Positions 47,182 through 59,817 of a DNA stretch of 64,000 nucleotides are shown piece by piece. Within the stretch, counting starts at the first letter, position 1. The number at the start of each line of letters is the position of its first letter. The position numbers were made by a program, and so were the translations under genes. Origin of the DNA: Mugil cephalus (taxonomy: Eukaryota > Chordata > Actinopteri > Mugiliformes > Mugilidae); NCBI RefSeq assembly GCF_022458985.1, contig NC_061770.1, forward strand, positions 5,576,501 through 5,640,500, read 5' to 3'. Under the pieces are notes generated by a model that saw nothing but the letters and a program-made list of their open reading frames with translations, ran no database searches and was not told the DNA's origin.

Positions 47182-50100
47182 TCATGTAATTGCTGCGAGT
47201 GTGGAGTAGGTTTGGTCGTAGTCCCTGGTCGCCGGATTGAGGCTCTGGTAGGTGGAGTCGTCACATGTGGAGACAGGACGACGGTTGTTGTGGAGAGCGA
47301 TCTGGAAACATAAAACAACTTCACTGGTCTGAGAAGAAGTAACAGCGACTAAACACAGCAACAGCAACGTTGTGATAAAGCAGAAGCTGCCGACATGCAG
47401 GAGGTTTGGGTGCGGAAACAGAAGTTGTAGATTCAAGAGTGTCGGAAACTTCCTGAAACAGGGAAGTGGTTTGCCAGATTATGGCCGGAGAAGTTTCAAT
47501 ATGCTGTATACTTCATTTGTTTTTGATGCAACAATTCTAAGAAGAGAAATGTGGCCCTTACGTGTTAAATATGTCACTCCCTTCATTAGGTCTGTCTGTG
47601 CATTAAACCAAAATCCTGAGCTGAAAAACAATAAAGGCCACATGGAGCTGTGTAGTGTTGGCTTTTAAATCTCTTAGTTTATCAAAGTAATCTGAAATAC
47701 TGATTAGTAGAGACTACGTGAGTGTTTGCTACTGAAATGAATGTATTTTATTTTCATTCCATTTCTTTTCTTGTGCTCATGAAACATTTGCAAATAGAAC
47801 TTTTAAGATAAATATAATGATAAACAGGTGCATTCACTGCAATGATGATGACACTTTCACTTTCTCTACAAATATAAGTTAAACACTATAAGCCACATAT
47901 TTTACTGTAACAACTGTTACACAACTATATGGTTTTCATTTTCCATCTTACAAGATTGCAAAATCCCATCTCTAGTCAGTACATGCCTGTTTGAATTCAA
48001 CACCCTAAAATACAGTTTTAGAGAGCAGTCTGAAAAAGCTGAGCTCACACTCAGTCGTCTTTTTTTTTATAGCGCAGTGGTGGACATCGCAAAATGAGAC
48101 AGTGAGAGTAAAAAAAGACAGATGAGTCACCTCAGTCCTGTTATGCTCTGAGTTTCCTCTCCTGTTAAAACCTGCAGAAGAGAAGAAAAGTCAGAACTAT
48201 TTCTCTCTGTGTAACTTATACTGCGGGTTAGAGCGGGGTGATAAATCAATTTCATCAATTAATTTGAGTTTGTGTTTTAGGATTTTATATTTATTTTTTA
48301 ATGAAAATCTGATTCTCCTTTTTAACTTCTACTGCCTTTGTTCCATTTGAGCTTTTGTAGATCCGAGTTCTGACCTCTGTCCTCCGCCTTCATTTACTTA
48401 CCCGCAGATAATCAACATTGCAGCAAGTGGAGAAGAGCTTCTTCCCCAAACAAAAGTCTCGACAGTGGTTGGTACCCATTTGTTTTTTCCTGTGTCATAT
48501 GTCAAGCAAACCATGGTGTGTTGCAAAGTGTTGCAACCAAAACACAGCATGTCGAAAAGCCATAGACATGGTGCATACATGTCACTCAACCCCAGGGGTG
48601 AGCTACCAAGCTACGAGTGTTCTGATTACCAATTTTATATATATATATTAAAAACAATTAAGATTGTAAATGGAGTTTGCTGTGATATCACCCCGCCCGA
48701 ATGCCGGTAAGTCTGAAGGGTCACTCACAGACACAGTCCTCTCTCTTCTTTCTGTAGATGAGCAGCAGAACAACAGGCAGCAGTAAAACTGTCACCACCA
48801 CAGGTACACATACAACCACTGACCAGAGGCAACCTGGTGGAGAGACAAGAGGAAACATTACGGAATCTGTTTCTACCCCTAATGTCTCTGTTAATGTTTG
48901 TACATTTACTGAGAGGAGCAACAGTGAATATAACTGAACCTGTCTCAGTGATACTGGAGGGGACTGATGAGCCCGGTGCTGAAAAAAAGAGGTTCAAGAA
49001 GAGAAGAGAAATCATTTTTGAACTTGTGTGCGTCATATATGATGCTTTTAAAGACAAAGATAAAAGTAAATAAATAAATAAAATGTAAAACTGTGAAACC
49101 TAACATAAGAAGAACCTAACCTAGCCCTGAACAAATACACGGCCGAAGCACATTGGATTTTGTTACAGCACTCAATCTGTTCGGATGACTCCATCAGCTT
49201 GGCGCTTGATTTGAAAATATGAGTTTTTCACGATTCCCTCCACATTCACTAAAGCCACAGCTTAGGAAATACAGCCTCCAAAAATGTAGCCGTGACCACC
49301 AGAGTGGATGTGACCGTCTTTGGATGATGAACTCTTTTTGCATCAAACAAACCTTTTACAATTTTGGGTAATGTTCAGTATTGGGTCTCATTAGATCGTA
49401 ATAAATTATTTTCACATGGTTCAAACGGCAGAAGTGGTTCATCTCTTGAGAGCCTCCACATTTGTTCATGACAACTTTCACTGTGTAAGTGAAAAAAAGC
49501 TAAAAAAATCAAAAAGCTTGTATATATTTAAGTAGTATTTCTGAGCAATACACGTCAACAATACAATCCCATTGGTGCTTTATAAGCTCTGTGTGGCTGG
49601 CTGCATGCAAACACGAAGAAATCAGAGAAATATTAGTCAATCACACGAGCTTGAAAACAAACATGCAACTACTTCTAAACAGATGCACACACGTATGCAA
49701 TCAGGTTATTTCCCACTCTTCTGTAAAAGAAGAAGTTTGGGAAGTTTTAATTTTGTGTTGTAAGCATTGAGTTCTGATATATTAGACTTTGACATCATCT
49801 GCATCCTAACAGCCCCAAATCCTTGCTCACAACACTGCATGAAGTAGGAGATGAACTGATTAGAAAAAGAACCAGCTTTTAGTGAAAGGGACATGCAAGA
49901 GCACTTTTTAAATTTCAGTAGAAACTCACCCGTGACGACGATGTCAAAATACTGGTACGAATCTGGATGTGAAGGTTTGTCCAAATAACACCTGTACCGT
50001 CCTGAGTCAGATAGTTCTAGCTGTTTGATGCTCACACAAAGTGAATACATTGATTGAATACTGCTGTATGTATATTCAATGCTGTATCTGTCTCTCTGAG

Positions 50101-50715
50101 CTGTGTCGTCAGTTGTTTCAATCAGAAGGTTTCCTTCTTCACATCCATCCTTACAGAAAAGCTTCTTGCTTCCAGAGAAAGAAAATGAAAATCCAATTGT
50201 GATGTTGTCTCCTTCTTCTGTATGGATGTAGCCGTCTTCACTGACACTACAAGTGTTTCCATCCTGCAGCGATGCTGAAAGGATGAACAGTCATTAGTTG
50301 CTGTAGTCTGAAGATCATAACTCCTGCTTCACATTCACATCCACAGGGTCACACTGAGAGCTGCAGAGTTCAACCACAGTCCAGCGGAGATTTGATCCAG
50401 TCAACAAAGAGATTTAGAAAACCTCACATTGTATTTAACAGTTAAAATGAACTCTGCAGCTTAAACTGAGCTACATCATTTTAATTCACCACAATTGCGT
50501 TTTATCGTCCAACAGTCAATCCAAAAACTGAGCAGACAGTCATTTTGTTAATTAATGTGTTCTGATTTATTTTGGGATTGGCTCAGTTGCGCTGTCCTGT
50601 CAAGTGACGCCACTGGTCCGTGAATAAATGGCAACAACCTACGACTGTAACAGAATCCGAAATAAATGTACTCACTGAGGAAGATGAAGCAGATCAGAGT
50701 GTAGCAGACTTTCAT
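47182..50715 (-). CDS. CD300-like receptor 5, Ig without B-strand cysteine
   Basis: Exons on the minus strand: 50676-50715 (signal, MKVCYTLICFIFL), 49930-50274 (Ig), 48940-48978 (short stalk), 48729-48833 (membrane helix VVVCVPVVVTVLLLP), 48131-48171, 47182-47301 (tail, TGA). Sum 690 nt, 229 residues, all phases consistent. The Ig keeps LFCKDGC and SGRYRC, but the first canonical Cys is Phe (TIGFSF), and cysteines appear at NTCSV and SLCVSI. The tail has an ITIM, STYQSL, and a terminal TYSTL; the VIYEDI ITIM of gene 6 is missing (IALHNN). The stalk donor is the weak GTTCAG. The short stalk and tail of the DSTYQSL type set genes 5 and 6 apart from A-D. Open frame suggests it is expressed, with an unusual Ig fold. 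Confidence 0.75.
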
Positions 50716-50764
50716 ATTCAGGCTCTGATGCATTCCTGCTGACTTTTTGTCCCTTTTCACCGTC

Positions 50765-50776
50765 AAACCAGGAACC
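50765..50776 (-). promoter_or_regulatory. Shared promoter-proximal motif, gene 5
   Basis: AAACCAGGAACC about 49 bases upstream of the ATG, with 'ttttcaccgtc' beside it. Conserved despite overall divergence of this gene from A-D. Confidence 0.4.
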
Positions 50777-50879
50777 TACTACTTCTCTTAGTGATGTCGG
50801 CATTGCTCTAAACGCAAGACACCCTCTATTCCCCTCCCCTTTGAATATGTGGTACACATGCAACAGACAACAAGATTTT

Positions 50880-52832
50880 TTTTTACAGGTGCCAGTGGGG
50901 AATGTGGAAATTCAACCCTGGAGGCAAAAGTCACTGATTAATTTGGGTGAAAGAAAGTTATCATGGTGACAACCACTTTATTTAATACTTAACAGGATCA
51001 AGATTTATTGTTCCAAAAAAGCATTTTGCTCTGATTTGCAGTGACTGCTTTCAGTGGGACTTCCAAACTTCCAAACCAGTACCAGCCATACCTCACTTTC
51101 TTCTTCTTATTGTGTTTCTTGATTTGCTTTTGCTCCAGACCTTCTATGTTCTTTGGGGATTTTATTAATTATGAATATTTTAACCAGTATATCTTTATGT
51201 TTATGAATGGTTTGCAAGGCATTTGATTTCTTATATCATTCACCAGTGTTTTCTTTTGTGGAGGTTCGTAGCATTTTATCTCACCAGTGGTTTCCCCACA
51301 CCAAATTTTTAATCAATTTATGAGCCTTTTGATGGCATGTTTGACTTGCGCTAAGGACTCCTTACAGCTAGTATATTTGGGGGAGTTCACATGAGCAGTT
51401 TCCAAATCCAATTGCCTCACTTGGAATCAATTGCTTAACCAATGGAGAAATAATGGAGTAACATCACCCATCTGTCCACAAATCTATCGTTAAGTGAGAA
51501 CTCATCTTTGAGAGAGGGCTGCATGTTATTTGCCTAATAGCATAATTCATAAGTCATATTTGAATTTTAGCTTAAGCAAGAATGTTAGGTATTTTTATTG
51601 ATATTGGGACAGCAAGTACAAAAATGACTATGAAATGATAGTAATTAAGCTATTAAGCTAATTATATTAAAAGGCTGAAATTCCTACACCATCGCAAATA
51701 CTTTCAAACTAAAGCTGCGAGTCTGCACTTACAACACGTAAATATTGCACATAAAACATAATCAAACAAACTGTCTGTTAGTGTAGAAACATAAGTGTCG
51801 TGTCATTTCATTTTGTATTATGTCTATGTGCTGCATGTGTCATCAAAAGAAAACAAAACAGGACAGATAATTGAGCTCCCTCATTTATGATGCCATAGGT
51901 CAAGACTGTTGGAAGAACCACTTCCATCAAACACTGTGTGTATGCAGGATGTATGCATCACATACAGGATGGATTAAATTGCACAAATAACCCCAGGTCC
52001 CAAAGAAGCACAAAAATGGACTTCCTGGTGTTGCCTATAAATTTAGACAAATTATTTGTAATCACACATGCTTTAAACTGGCGTTGATAACACATTTACA
52101 CTTGCCATTTCACATTCCCCCCACTGTTAAAATGGAACAGTCCAAAACCTTCTCGGACATGATTACGCTACTGCCAACAAGGGAATAAGTTTCTAAAGAC
52201 CTTTGACTCTGACACTTCTTCCCTTTTTTTAAAAAAAGCACCTAACACCTTTCAACAACCTTGTGGTTAGTTACCCAGACTGGCACAATGCAATGCGTGA
52301 CTAAGAAACTTTTTGTCGATTCAAATTGATTCTCAGTTTGAAGCTTTTGCAAGATATTGTTGCATGCAATTACAAAATAAAAATAATAATAAAAAAAAAT
52401 AAATAAATAAAAAATCAAATGGATGTTAAAGGCTGATACCTTCTGACACCAGGTTGAAGAAAAATATGACACAACCAGGACATACACAACCAGCATGTGA
52501 GTAAGTCTCTGCTTATATTATTATCATCATTTCAGCTTCTATCCACAGACACTACAAAGTATTTCAGTTCTGCACACAGTGTCTGGCACATTTATTCACT
52601 TCAACCTGGAAGCTGAATTCTACATTCTACATCTATTTGTATACACATATTTGACTGATTTAATTTACTTTTCTCTTCTCAGACGTTCTTATGAGGGATC
52701 AAAATTTTCTTGTTATTTTTTTGTCACAACCAAGATTTCTTTTTATTTTTTTATTTTTTTACACAGATCTAAACAGTATGACTTTGATTAATCTGTAATA
52801 CTTGTTTTGGTTGCCAGAGTGTCCATGTACGT
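50880..52832. other. Intergenic between genes 5 and 6
   Basis: AT-rich DNA with no recognisable gene or element. Minus-strand AATAAA candidates near 52742 and around 52380-52410 could end gene 6 transcripts. Confidence 0.45.
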
Positions 52833-54097
52833 TCAAATATCCCCTAGTGTAGAGTAGGTTTGGTCCTGGTCCCTGCTGGCTGGATGGAGGCTCTGGTAGG
52901 TGGAGTCCTCACATGCAGAGACAGGAGGGATATCCTCATAGATCACAACCTGGAGAAAACAAAAAGTGTCATCTTTTCCTGTGGCAACCTGCTAAATTAG
53001 CTAAATATTTACACATTAAAGCTCTGTGTTAGTGTGCATGAATTGTATAGTTAATTATTTGGAGTCACCATTTGGTGTTCTCCATTCATCATTCAGACTT
53101 CAAAAAAGAGCAATATAGATTGTGAACAAAAGCACCTACAATGTACCATCAAACCCACTCTTCATCAAACTGAAAGCACTAAAATCCAAGGATCTGGTCG
53201 ATCTCAAAACCATTCAAATCATGCACAAAGCAAAAGATCATCAGTTACCACATGGCGTCCAAAAGTTATTTCATTTAAGGGAAAATAACCACTCAGGGGA
53301 ATATGTATGTTCAAAAAGCAGCAGGTACGCAGTAACTCAAAAATGCTTTGTACATCAGTAAGCTGTAGCGAAGATTTGAAAACATGTATGTCACCAAGAA
53401 AGTTCGAGCAAGTTCAAACAAATCTTTACAAACAATATTCTGAATAGATACAAGATGGAAATGGACACTAAAATTTGTGTCCAATGAACAATGTGCCTCG
53501 TTTGGCTGATATGCTTCTGTTTTGTTAATAATATGATTGATAAACAAACAAAAATGGAGCAGGACTAGATGAGTTTTTATTATGAATAGCAATTTATGTT
53601 TGTTTATTTTTTTTTTTTTTTTTTTTTTTTTATGAAATGAAAATGAACTGATTTGAATTCTTAAACTGTACATTTGGAGCCAGTTACCTGAGTCCTGTTG
53701 TAGTCAGTGGTTCTTCTAGTCTTCAAACCTATAAAGTAGAAATTTAAAAAAGCAGACTGCTATGTGCAACGTGAAGAGAAACAACCGTTCATACTCACAT
53801 ACATCCCTCCCTATAACAAATTTAGGAGCACTCAATAACCTGTATGTACAGGAAGAAAACATATGTGGAACTTCAGGTGACAACACTGCCTGGTGAACTA
53901 CTGTGCTGCCCAAGATGTTCAAATTACTGATTTCTAAAGGTGCTTATAATGATGCAAGGTCACTCACAGACACAGTCCTCCCTCTTCTTTTTGTAGATGA
54001 GCAGCAGAACAAAAAGTAGTAAAACTATCACCACCACAGGTACACATACAACCACAACCAAGAGGAAACCTGGTGGAGAGACAAGAGAAGAACAGTT

Positions 54098-54140
<43 letters not shown>

Positions 54141-55955
54141 ATACACACACACACACACACCATTGAAAACGGGGACCAACAAGTAGAGAAATATGGCAAA
54201 ATAGTGACTTTGTATCCACAACTGAAGAGAAGACAAAGAGAAAACTGGTCAGGGAGGATGTCAAGAGCCCGACAACAACATAAAAGCAGATTCTGCTCTT
54301 TCTGGTGTAGGTGTCACCCCACATGTGACAACAACACCTCTGTTCTTCATCTGTCTGGCCTATGGTAAAGGATGTGTTATCACAAAAACACCACACCATC
54401 TAACACCATTCCCAAGAAACAGTTTGAAAATGGTCACAGGATCACCTGGAACTTTACTGGTGGAGGGAATCATGAAAAGCTTGAAAAGATTTTGCAGAAA
54501 ACAATTCCTAAGAATAGTCTTTCTTTGTGAAATGTGCCAATTTGGATGTCATTACATTAAATATGGAAAAGTTCCAATATGGTTTCTCTTTCTTTGATTT
54601 CTTAACATCACAAAGGCAGTGGTGACAACTATTTTTGTGCTTTTGTGAGGATGATGTTACTGTTAATATTTCTGGGCAATAAACGCTTAATGTATTAGGT
54701 GAAATAACAGTGAACATACCTGAAACTGCTGGGTTGCTGGGTTCAGAGGAGGCTGGTGTACTTGGCACTGAAACAGAGTCGACAGTGGTATTGAAATGAT
54801 CTGGTAACAATGAAATTATCAAAATAAACGAGACAAATAACAGTCTGTTTGAGAAAATTATGATGACTCAATGACACTATTAAATTATTTAACAGTCAAA
54901 CAGGAGGTGAACTTCAGGTTTGCTTCATTAACATTCAGGTAAGAGAAGAAACTCACCTTCCGTGACAACGATATTAAAATCCTCATATGACTTCAGATGT
55001 ACAGGTTTGTCCAAAGAACACCTGTAACGCCCTGAGTCAGCTACCTCCAGCTGCGTGATGCTCACATACAGAATTGTAGGAATTTGGGGAAAAAAACGCT
55101 TTATATATTTAATGCTGTATCTCCCTCTCTGAGCTGTGACGCCATCTGTTTCAATGAGAATGTTTCCTTCTTCACATTCATCCCTGCAGAAATACTTTCT
55201 GCTTCCCAAGAAAGGAAATGAACATCCCACTGTGACGTTTCCTCCTTTTTCTATATAGATTTCTGCAGCTACAAGACCAGTGTTTCCATCCTGCAGAGCT
55301 GGTGAAAAGAACAAAACAAACTGTTAATGTAAAGCTCATATTCTACCATTTAATTTAATTTCAGTGACTGCAAGTCAAGTTGATCATTCAAACAGATAAG
55401 CTGCACACAGTGAGACTTCAGTCTCAGTTCATTTTGGCCACTTCTTGGGGAAGTTGATTGCATCTGTCTAGTTGATGCAACTGAGCCGTTGCTTAGATAA
55501 TTATGCTTTTCATAACCACTAGTACACTTGTCCAGGGTGTGTCCCACCCCGTCCCAATGCCAGCTGGGATAGGCTCCAGACCCCCTCATGAGGAAAAGTG
55601 GTTACAGAAAACAAACAATCACAACTACTATTTATGACACGTCTAAAAGGACTTTGATTCAACCTCTGCATCAATTTACCGAATGTGTCTTTCTTAAATG
55701 AGGCATTAGCATCCATAGCGTTTAGGTTGGAACAGCACTAAAACCAGATTCTGTACTTTTTCTCAGTTCGATGAATCTTGTGTCTAGTGAGCTTGTAATT
55801 TACAAAAAAAAAAAAAAGAAGAAGAAAGAAGCACTGACTTTCTGTGCAGCTTTAGAAAATGTGGTTTAACAAATAAACGAATTAACAGAAAGACTGAAGC
55901 TGTCAATGTACTCACTGAGGAAGGTGAAACAGATCAAACTGACACAGACTTTCAT
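52833..55955 (-). CDS. CD300-like inhibitory-type receptor 6
   Basis: Exons on the minus strand: 55916-55955 (signal, MKVCVSLICFTFL), 54957-55298 (Ig), 54720-54767 (16-residue Pro/Ser stalk), 53968-54069 (membrane helix), 53688-53728, 52833-52949 (tail, TGA). Sum 690 nt, 229 residues. The Ig has all expected cysteines (TVGCSF, YFCRDEC, SGRYRC). The helix is followed by YKKKREDCVC, a basic stop-transfer and possible palmitoylation site. The tail has two ITIMs, VIYEDI (Tyr about 195) and STYQSL (Tyr about 209), and TYSTL (Tyr about 223). This is a textbook inhibitory receptor tail able in principle to recruit SHP phosphatases; that is inferred from motif knowledge. All splice sites are canonical. 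It is the cleanest gene in the cluster. Confidence 0.85.
54101..54161. repeat. (CA)n microsatellite
   Basis: About 60 bases of CA repeats with two small interruptions, in the intron between the stalk and membrane exons of gene 6. Confidence 0.95.
55525..55615. mobile_element. Fragment of common fish interspersed repeat, inverted
   Basis: 'ccagctgggataggctcc' and the bases around it are the reverse complement of part of 35320-35500. It is in the intron between the signal and Ig exons of gene 6. Confidence 0.5.
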
Positions 55956-56004
55956 ACTGAGGCTCTGATGGTTTACAGTCGTCTGTCTGTCTTTCTTCAC
56001 AGTC

Positions 56005-56016
56005 AAACCAGGAACT
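56005..56016 (-). promoter_or_regulatory. Shared promoter-proximal motif, gene 6
   Basis: AAACCAGGAACT about 49 bases upstream of the ATG, with the 'ctttcttcac' neighbour seen in A-D. Confidence 0.45.
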
Positions 56017-56872
56017 TCAAAGCTCTAATGTTTTGTTCACTCCTCTGAACACAAGACACGCTCTATTCTCCTCATCTCTATATCTCGCTGATGTCATTTT
56101 CTACTGCTCAGTTCAGGAATATTGAGGCAATCATAACTTTTTAAATAATAAAAAAAGGCATTTTGTTTAAAGCCATCTATGTTGTTGTAATTTCTTGAGA
56201 TCACACAAAAAAATGATTTTAGGTACAAAACTGCAAGTTATTATCTCTGGTTTGTTTTAGATTTCATGCTTACATAATTAAACTTCAGTAAAGACGTCTT
56301 CTTGATATACTAAGTTAGAAGGACGAATAAATGCCTCTGAGTTCAGATATCACAATTAAGAAGTTTAATTTTAACTCACTCTCTGTAGAGTCAAACATGC
56401 AGTCTGCTGACTGCACAGCAGACACAGAGCAACATTAGCATTTAGGAGCAGTCTCAGACCATCCAACTAAAATTATTTTACATATTAGCACAGATAATAT
56501 TACTTGTTTTAAGAGCCAATTAGAATTAAGATCCTCGATAGTGCAGCATCAAGTTCTGTATTTATACCAAATCCATTTTAATTTCAACTTTTCATTCCAG
56601 TTTTACACAAGTATATAGTATATACACAAGTTTACTAAAGCTTTGTGTTGTGTAGAGCCATAGGAAATATTGTAAGGATAATGTTTTTAAGCAGAGCCTA
56701 ACTTTACAGTTTGATAGGAAGTAACCAAGTCCTGAGGTTTGTGAGTACACCACAGAGTGGTGCCTTTGAGTAAAGTCAGATTGTCAGTGGGTGTTGTCAT
56801 CAGGTTGTCACTGGAAACAAAAACATTATAGGCACATCACAGTAAAAGGCAGGGTCGTTTCTGTTGTGCCTC

Positions 56873-56960
56873 TGTGAGTGTAGAGTAGGTTTGGTCCTGG
56901 TGCCTGTTGGCTGTGTCTAAGCTGGTAGGTGGAGTCCTCACATGTGGACAGTTCTCAGGT
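56873..56960 (-). pseudogene. Relic receptor tail exon
   Basis: The minus strand reads GAGGACTCCACCTACCAG, as in gene 6's tail, and 'ccaggaccaaacctactc' further on. Between these anchors it has 31 bases where gene 6 has 33, so the frame is lost before the YSTL motif. No Ig, stalk or membrane exon was found beside it. It is the last trace of a seventh minus-strand receptor gene. Confidence 0.65.
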
Positions 56961-56999
56961 GGGGGCAGTGAGGGGACAGTTCTCAAAGAGAATATCTGA

Positions 57000-59790
57000 T
57001 ATATGCAGAGGTAAAGTCAAAGAAAAATAAAAACAAAAGAATAGAAGAACAGTGTTATGTTACTGCTACACCTAAAATAAAGTCTGATGAACTAAATCTG
57101 ATGTTGATCTGATTTTTCATTAAGAGTAGTTGTCTTAACATGTAAAGCTGCTAAACTGATAAACGGCCATTGATGATATTGTAAAAATCAATTGTACAAC
57201 GCGACCCGACAATGTCTAAGTAGACTATGTTGATTTACTTTAAGTCAGAGCAAAGATTTGCAGCGTTGCCCACACTGAGAAATTTGACAGCATCAGCTGC
57301 CAGTGATGGGCCTCATTGTCTCATCCATGAAGACACGTTAGTCCATGTGCACATGGAGGTCATGAGGTCTCACAATATTTTACTGATCGGGACAGAAGAA
57401 GACTGTCAAAAACAATCTGGGATTCAAAATCTGTTGTGTTGGCAGTGTTGCAAAAAGCACGTTCTTTAGACCTCAAATGTACACAGTGCACTGTGCGACA
57501 CTGAAGTATAAGTTATTGCTCTGCAAGATAATTCAACAAGGTTGGCAGAACTGCCAGGTCATCATTCAACAGAGATGGTTTGTTATGTGATGGTGAGTTA
57601 TCTTTTGTGACATTTTCTGTCACAAACAAAAAGGTTGTCAAGTGCTAAAGTTCATTCTTTGGTTTTGTTATCCCGCATGAGGAGAAACTCGAACAACACA
57701 GACAAAGCTTTTTTCACCACCAGCAGTGGTGTTAAACCTCAACCGCACTGTGCATGGCAACTAGAGTAAAACAAGCTCATAAAGAAAAACAGAGAGAGGG
57801 CACAAGCAAGCCAAGAAGCTGTAATGTGTTGGATCCATGAGGCTATAGATATGTGTGGAGGGTCTACTCTTTACTCTTTACTGTGCCTGTTAACATGAGC
57901 TAAGAAAGCAGGTATTAAGCCACTGACCTTCCTATAAGCAATTAGCAAAATTGCTAACACGCACACATTCAGAAAAAGAAAAAAACATTCCGGTGTGATC
58001 ATCTGCGGCCTCTGTAACAATTTCACCTACACTTACTCCCACATCTGTTATCAGGATATGCTATGATGTAGAAAGCCTTCACCACTTGTTCCATGTCATA
58101 ATCATAACCCTTGCCCCATTACTACTTGTAATATGTTTAAATAAGCAGAAACACGGCACATGTATAATTATCAAACCAATGGCTCATTTGAAATGTAACA
58201 CGAAGACTCAGAGAGATCAGGACCAAATCTACCATAACCTCATACGTAACGCTGTTGAAGAAAGGAGGATGTGTCTTCCTTCTCCTGCTGTAAGACTAAG
58301 TGAATCATCATCACCATCATTCACAAGTCAAACTGGATGTCAGTAATCAGTTCAAACTGAGATAGGGCAGAAAAAAAAGTGTTAAGAGGAAGTAACAGTT
58401 AAGTTGTAATGCATTTCTGAGAACTGAGGGTTTGTACAAGAACAGGAACATATGTGAAAAGTTGAAGCTGCTTAATTGAGCAATGCTGTGCAACTACTAA
58501 AATGTAGAATAAAATGTATATGCTGCAGTAAAGTGAACAGCAGTCTATTAATCTATCAGGGCCAAAAGATGAATTCAACATCAATATGCACATAATACTT
58601 GGACATAATCAGAAAATAGTAGTCAAGACAACTCACAAAATGTGGAACCAATTCAGTCATGTCTTTCGTTGGCAGTCCTTTCCTCCACAAAGTCTCCTTT
58701 ACACAGAAACCACGCTTTCCCTTCTTCTCTTAAGGGTGGAATTTTATCAGTATGGGTTGATGTTGACATGAAGTCTTTCAATCATCTGTATACCAGGGGC
58801 ACCTTTGCCTCCTTCTAACCGATTTCAGCCAAATTTAACTCCCCACAACGCTCAAACCCTCAATTCCTCTCCCAACTCCCAGCTTCCAAGCTCTCCTATC
58901 AATATCTTCAATAGCACTTCGACTTAAAGAGGCATCAGTTCATGTGAATATGAAATGATGTTTATTGGGACAACAGTCCAGCCTCTCCCGGACTGTCGCG
59001 GATTTATCCTGACATTAACCCGATCTCTGACTGGGTGCTAGCAGACAACTACATTTAATTTAATTCTCCTTCTACTCCATCCTATAAGGCTTGGATCATT
59101 AAACATGACGACACCCTTTCTCACCATATTGAAACCCCGTACAGATCCAGACCATGCCTTGGTGAGGTTGACTCATCTCTGCTGTAGTATCTGTAACACG
59201 CTTGAAATAAAATAACGGGAAAAAAGTTAAAAATGCTGTATGCATTGCTTGTACTTGCCCAATAACTCAAACACCACACACACAAAAACAAGGTGACACC
59301 TTCGTTCTTAATTTTTTTTTTTTTTTTTAGAACTTTTGCAATAATGGTTGGCCAATAATGAAAGACTGATTTTATTAATTAGTTAAATATGTTCAATCAG
59401 CATTTGTGGACCAAATACAAAAAAAATCTATGCCCAAAAGGTAAAAACTACTATTACTAATGTTAGTTTATATATTTATTTATTTACTGTTAATTATGTT
59501 AGAGTGATTTTGATTATGTCTGATACAGACAACAGCTTAAATAAAAATGCCTCGTATGATACTGAATAAAAACGGAGGCATCGGTCAGGAGTAGGTTGTA
59601 GTTTATTTTCAGGTTCAAGTTCAGGAAGAAAAACATATTACAGATTACAAAAGAGATACAGAGGAAGAGCTCAGTTCAAGGGAAATGGGAGGGGCAGAAA
59701 ACAAAATTCTTTAAAACTCTCTTATAAACCGAGGAACTTAGATTTCTTTACACACCAGACACAAAGAGTGCCCTGGACAGAGGCAGTTGA
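57000..59790. other. Head-to-head intergenic region between gene 6 and the plus-strand gene
   Basis: No gene recognised. Small ORFs (for example at 57227-57469 and 58086-58346) have no family signature that I know. A poly-T run lies near 59310. A 'gaggaagagctc' stretch near 59662, with an ETS/PU.1-like GAGGAAG, lies about 155 bases before the plus-strand start codon and could be part of its promoter. Confidence 0.4.
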
Positions 59791-59817
59791 TCATTCTCCA
59801 TTAGGATCTAAATCAGT

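Noticed and set aside
54028-54399. Cys/Val-rich minus-strand ORF
   Set aside because: Produced by translating the (CA)n microsatellite and the wrong frame of the gene 6 membrane exon.
57227-57469. An 80-residue ORF between gene 6 and the plus-strand gene
   Set aside because: No recognisable family, start context or splice pattern; kept only as a note.
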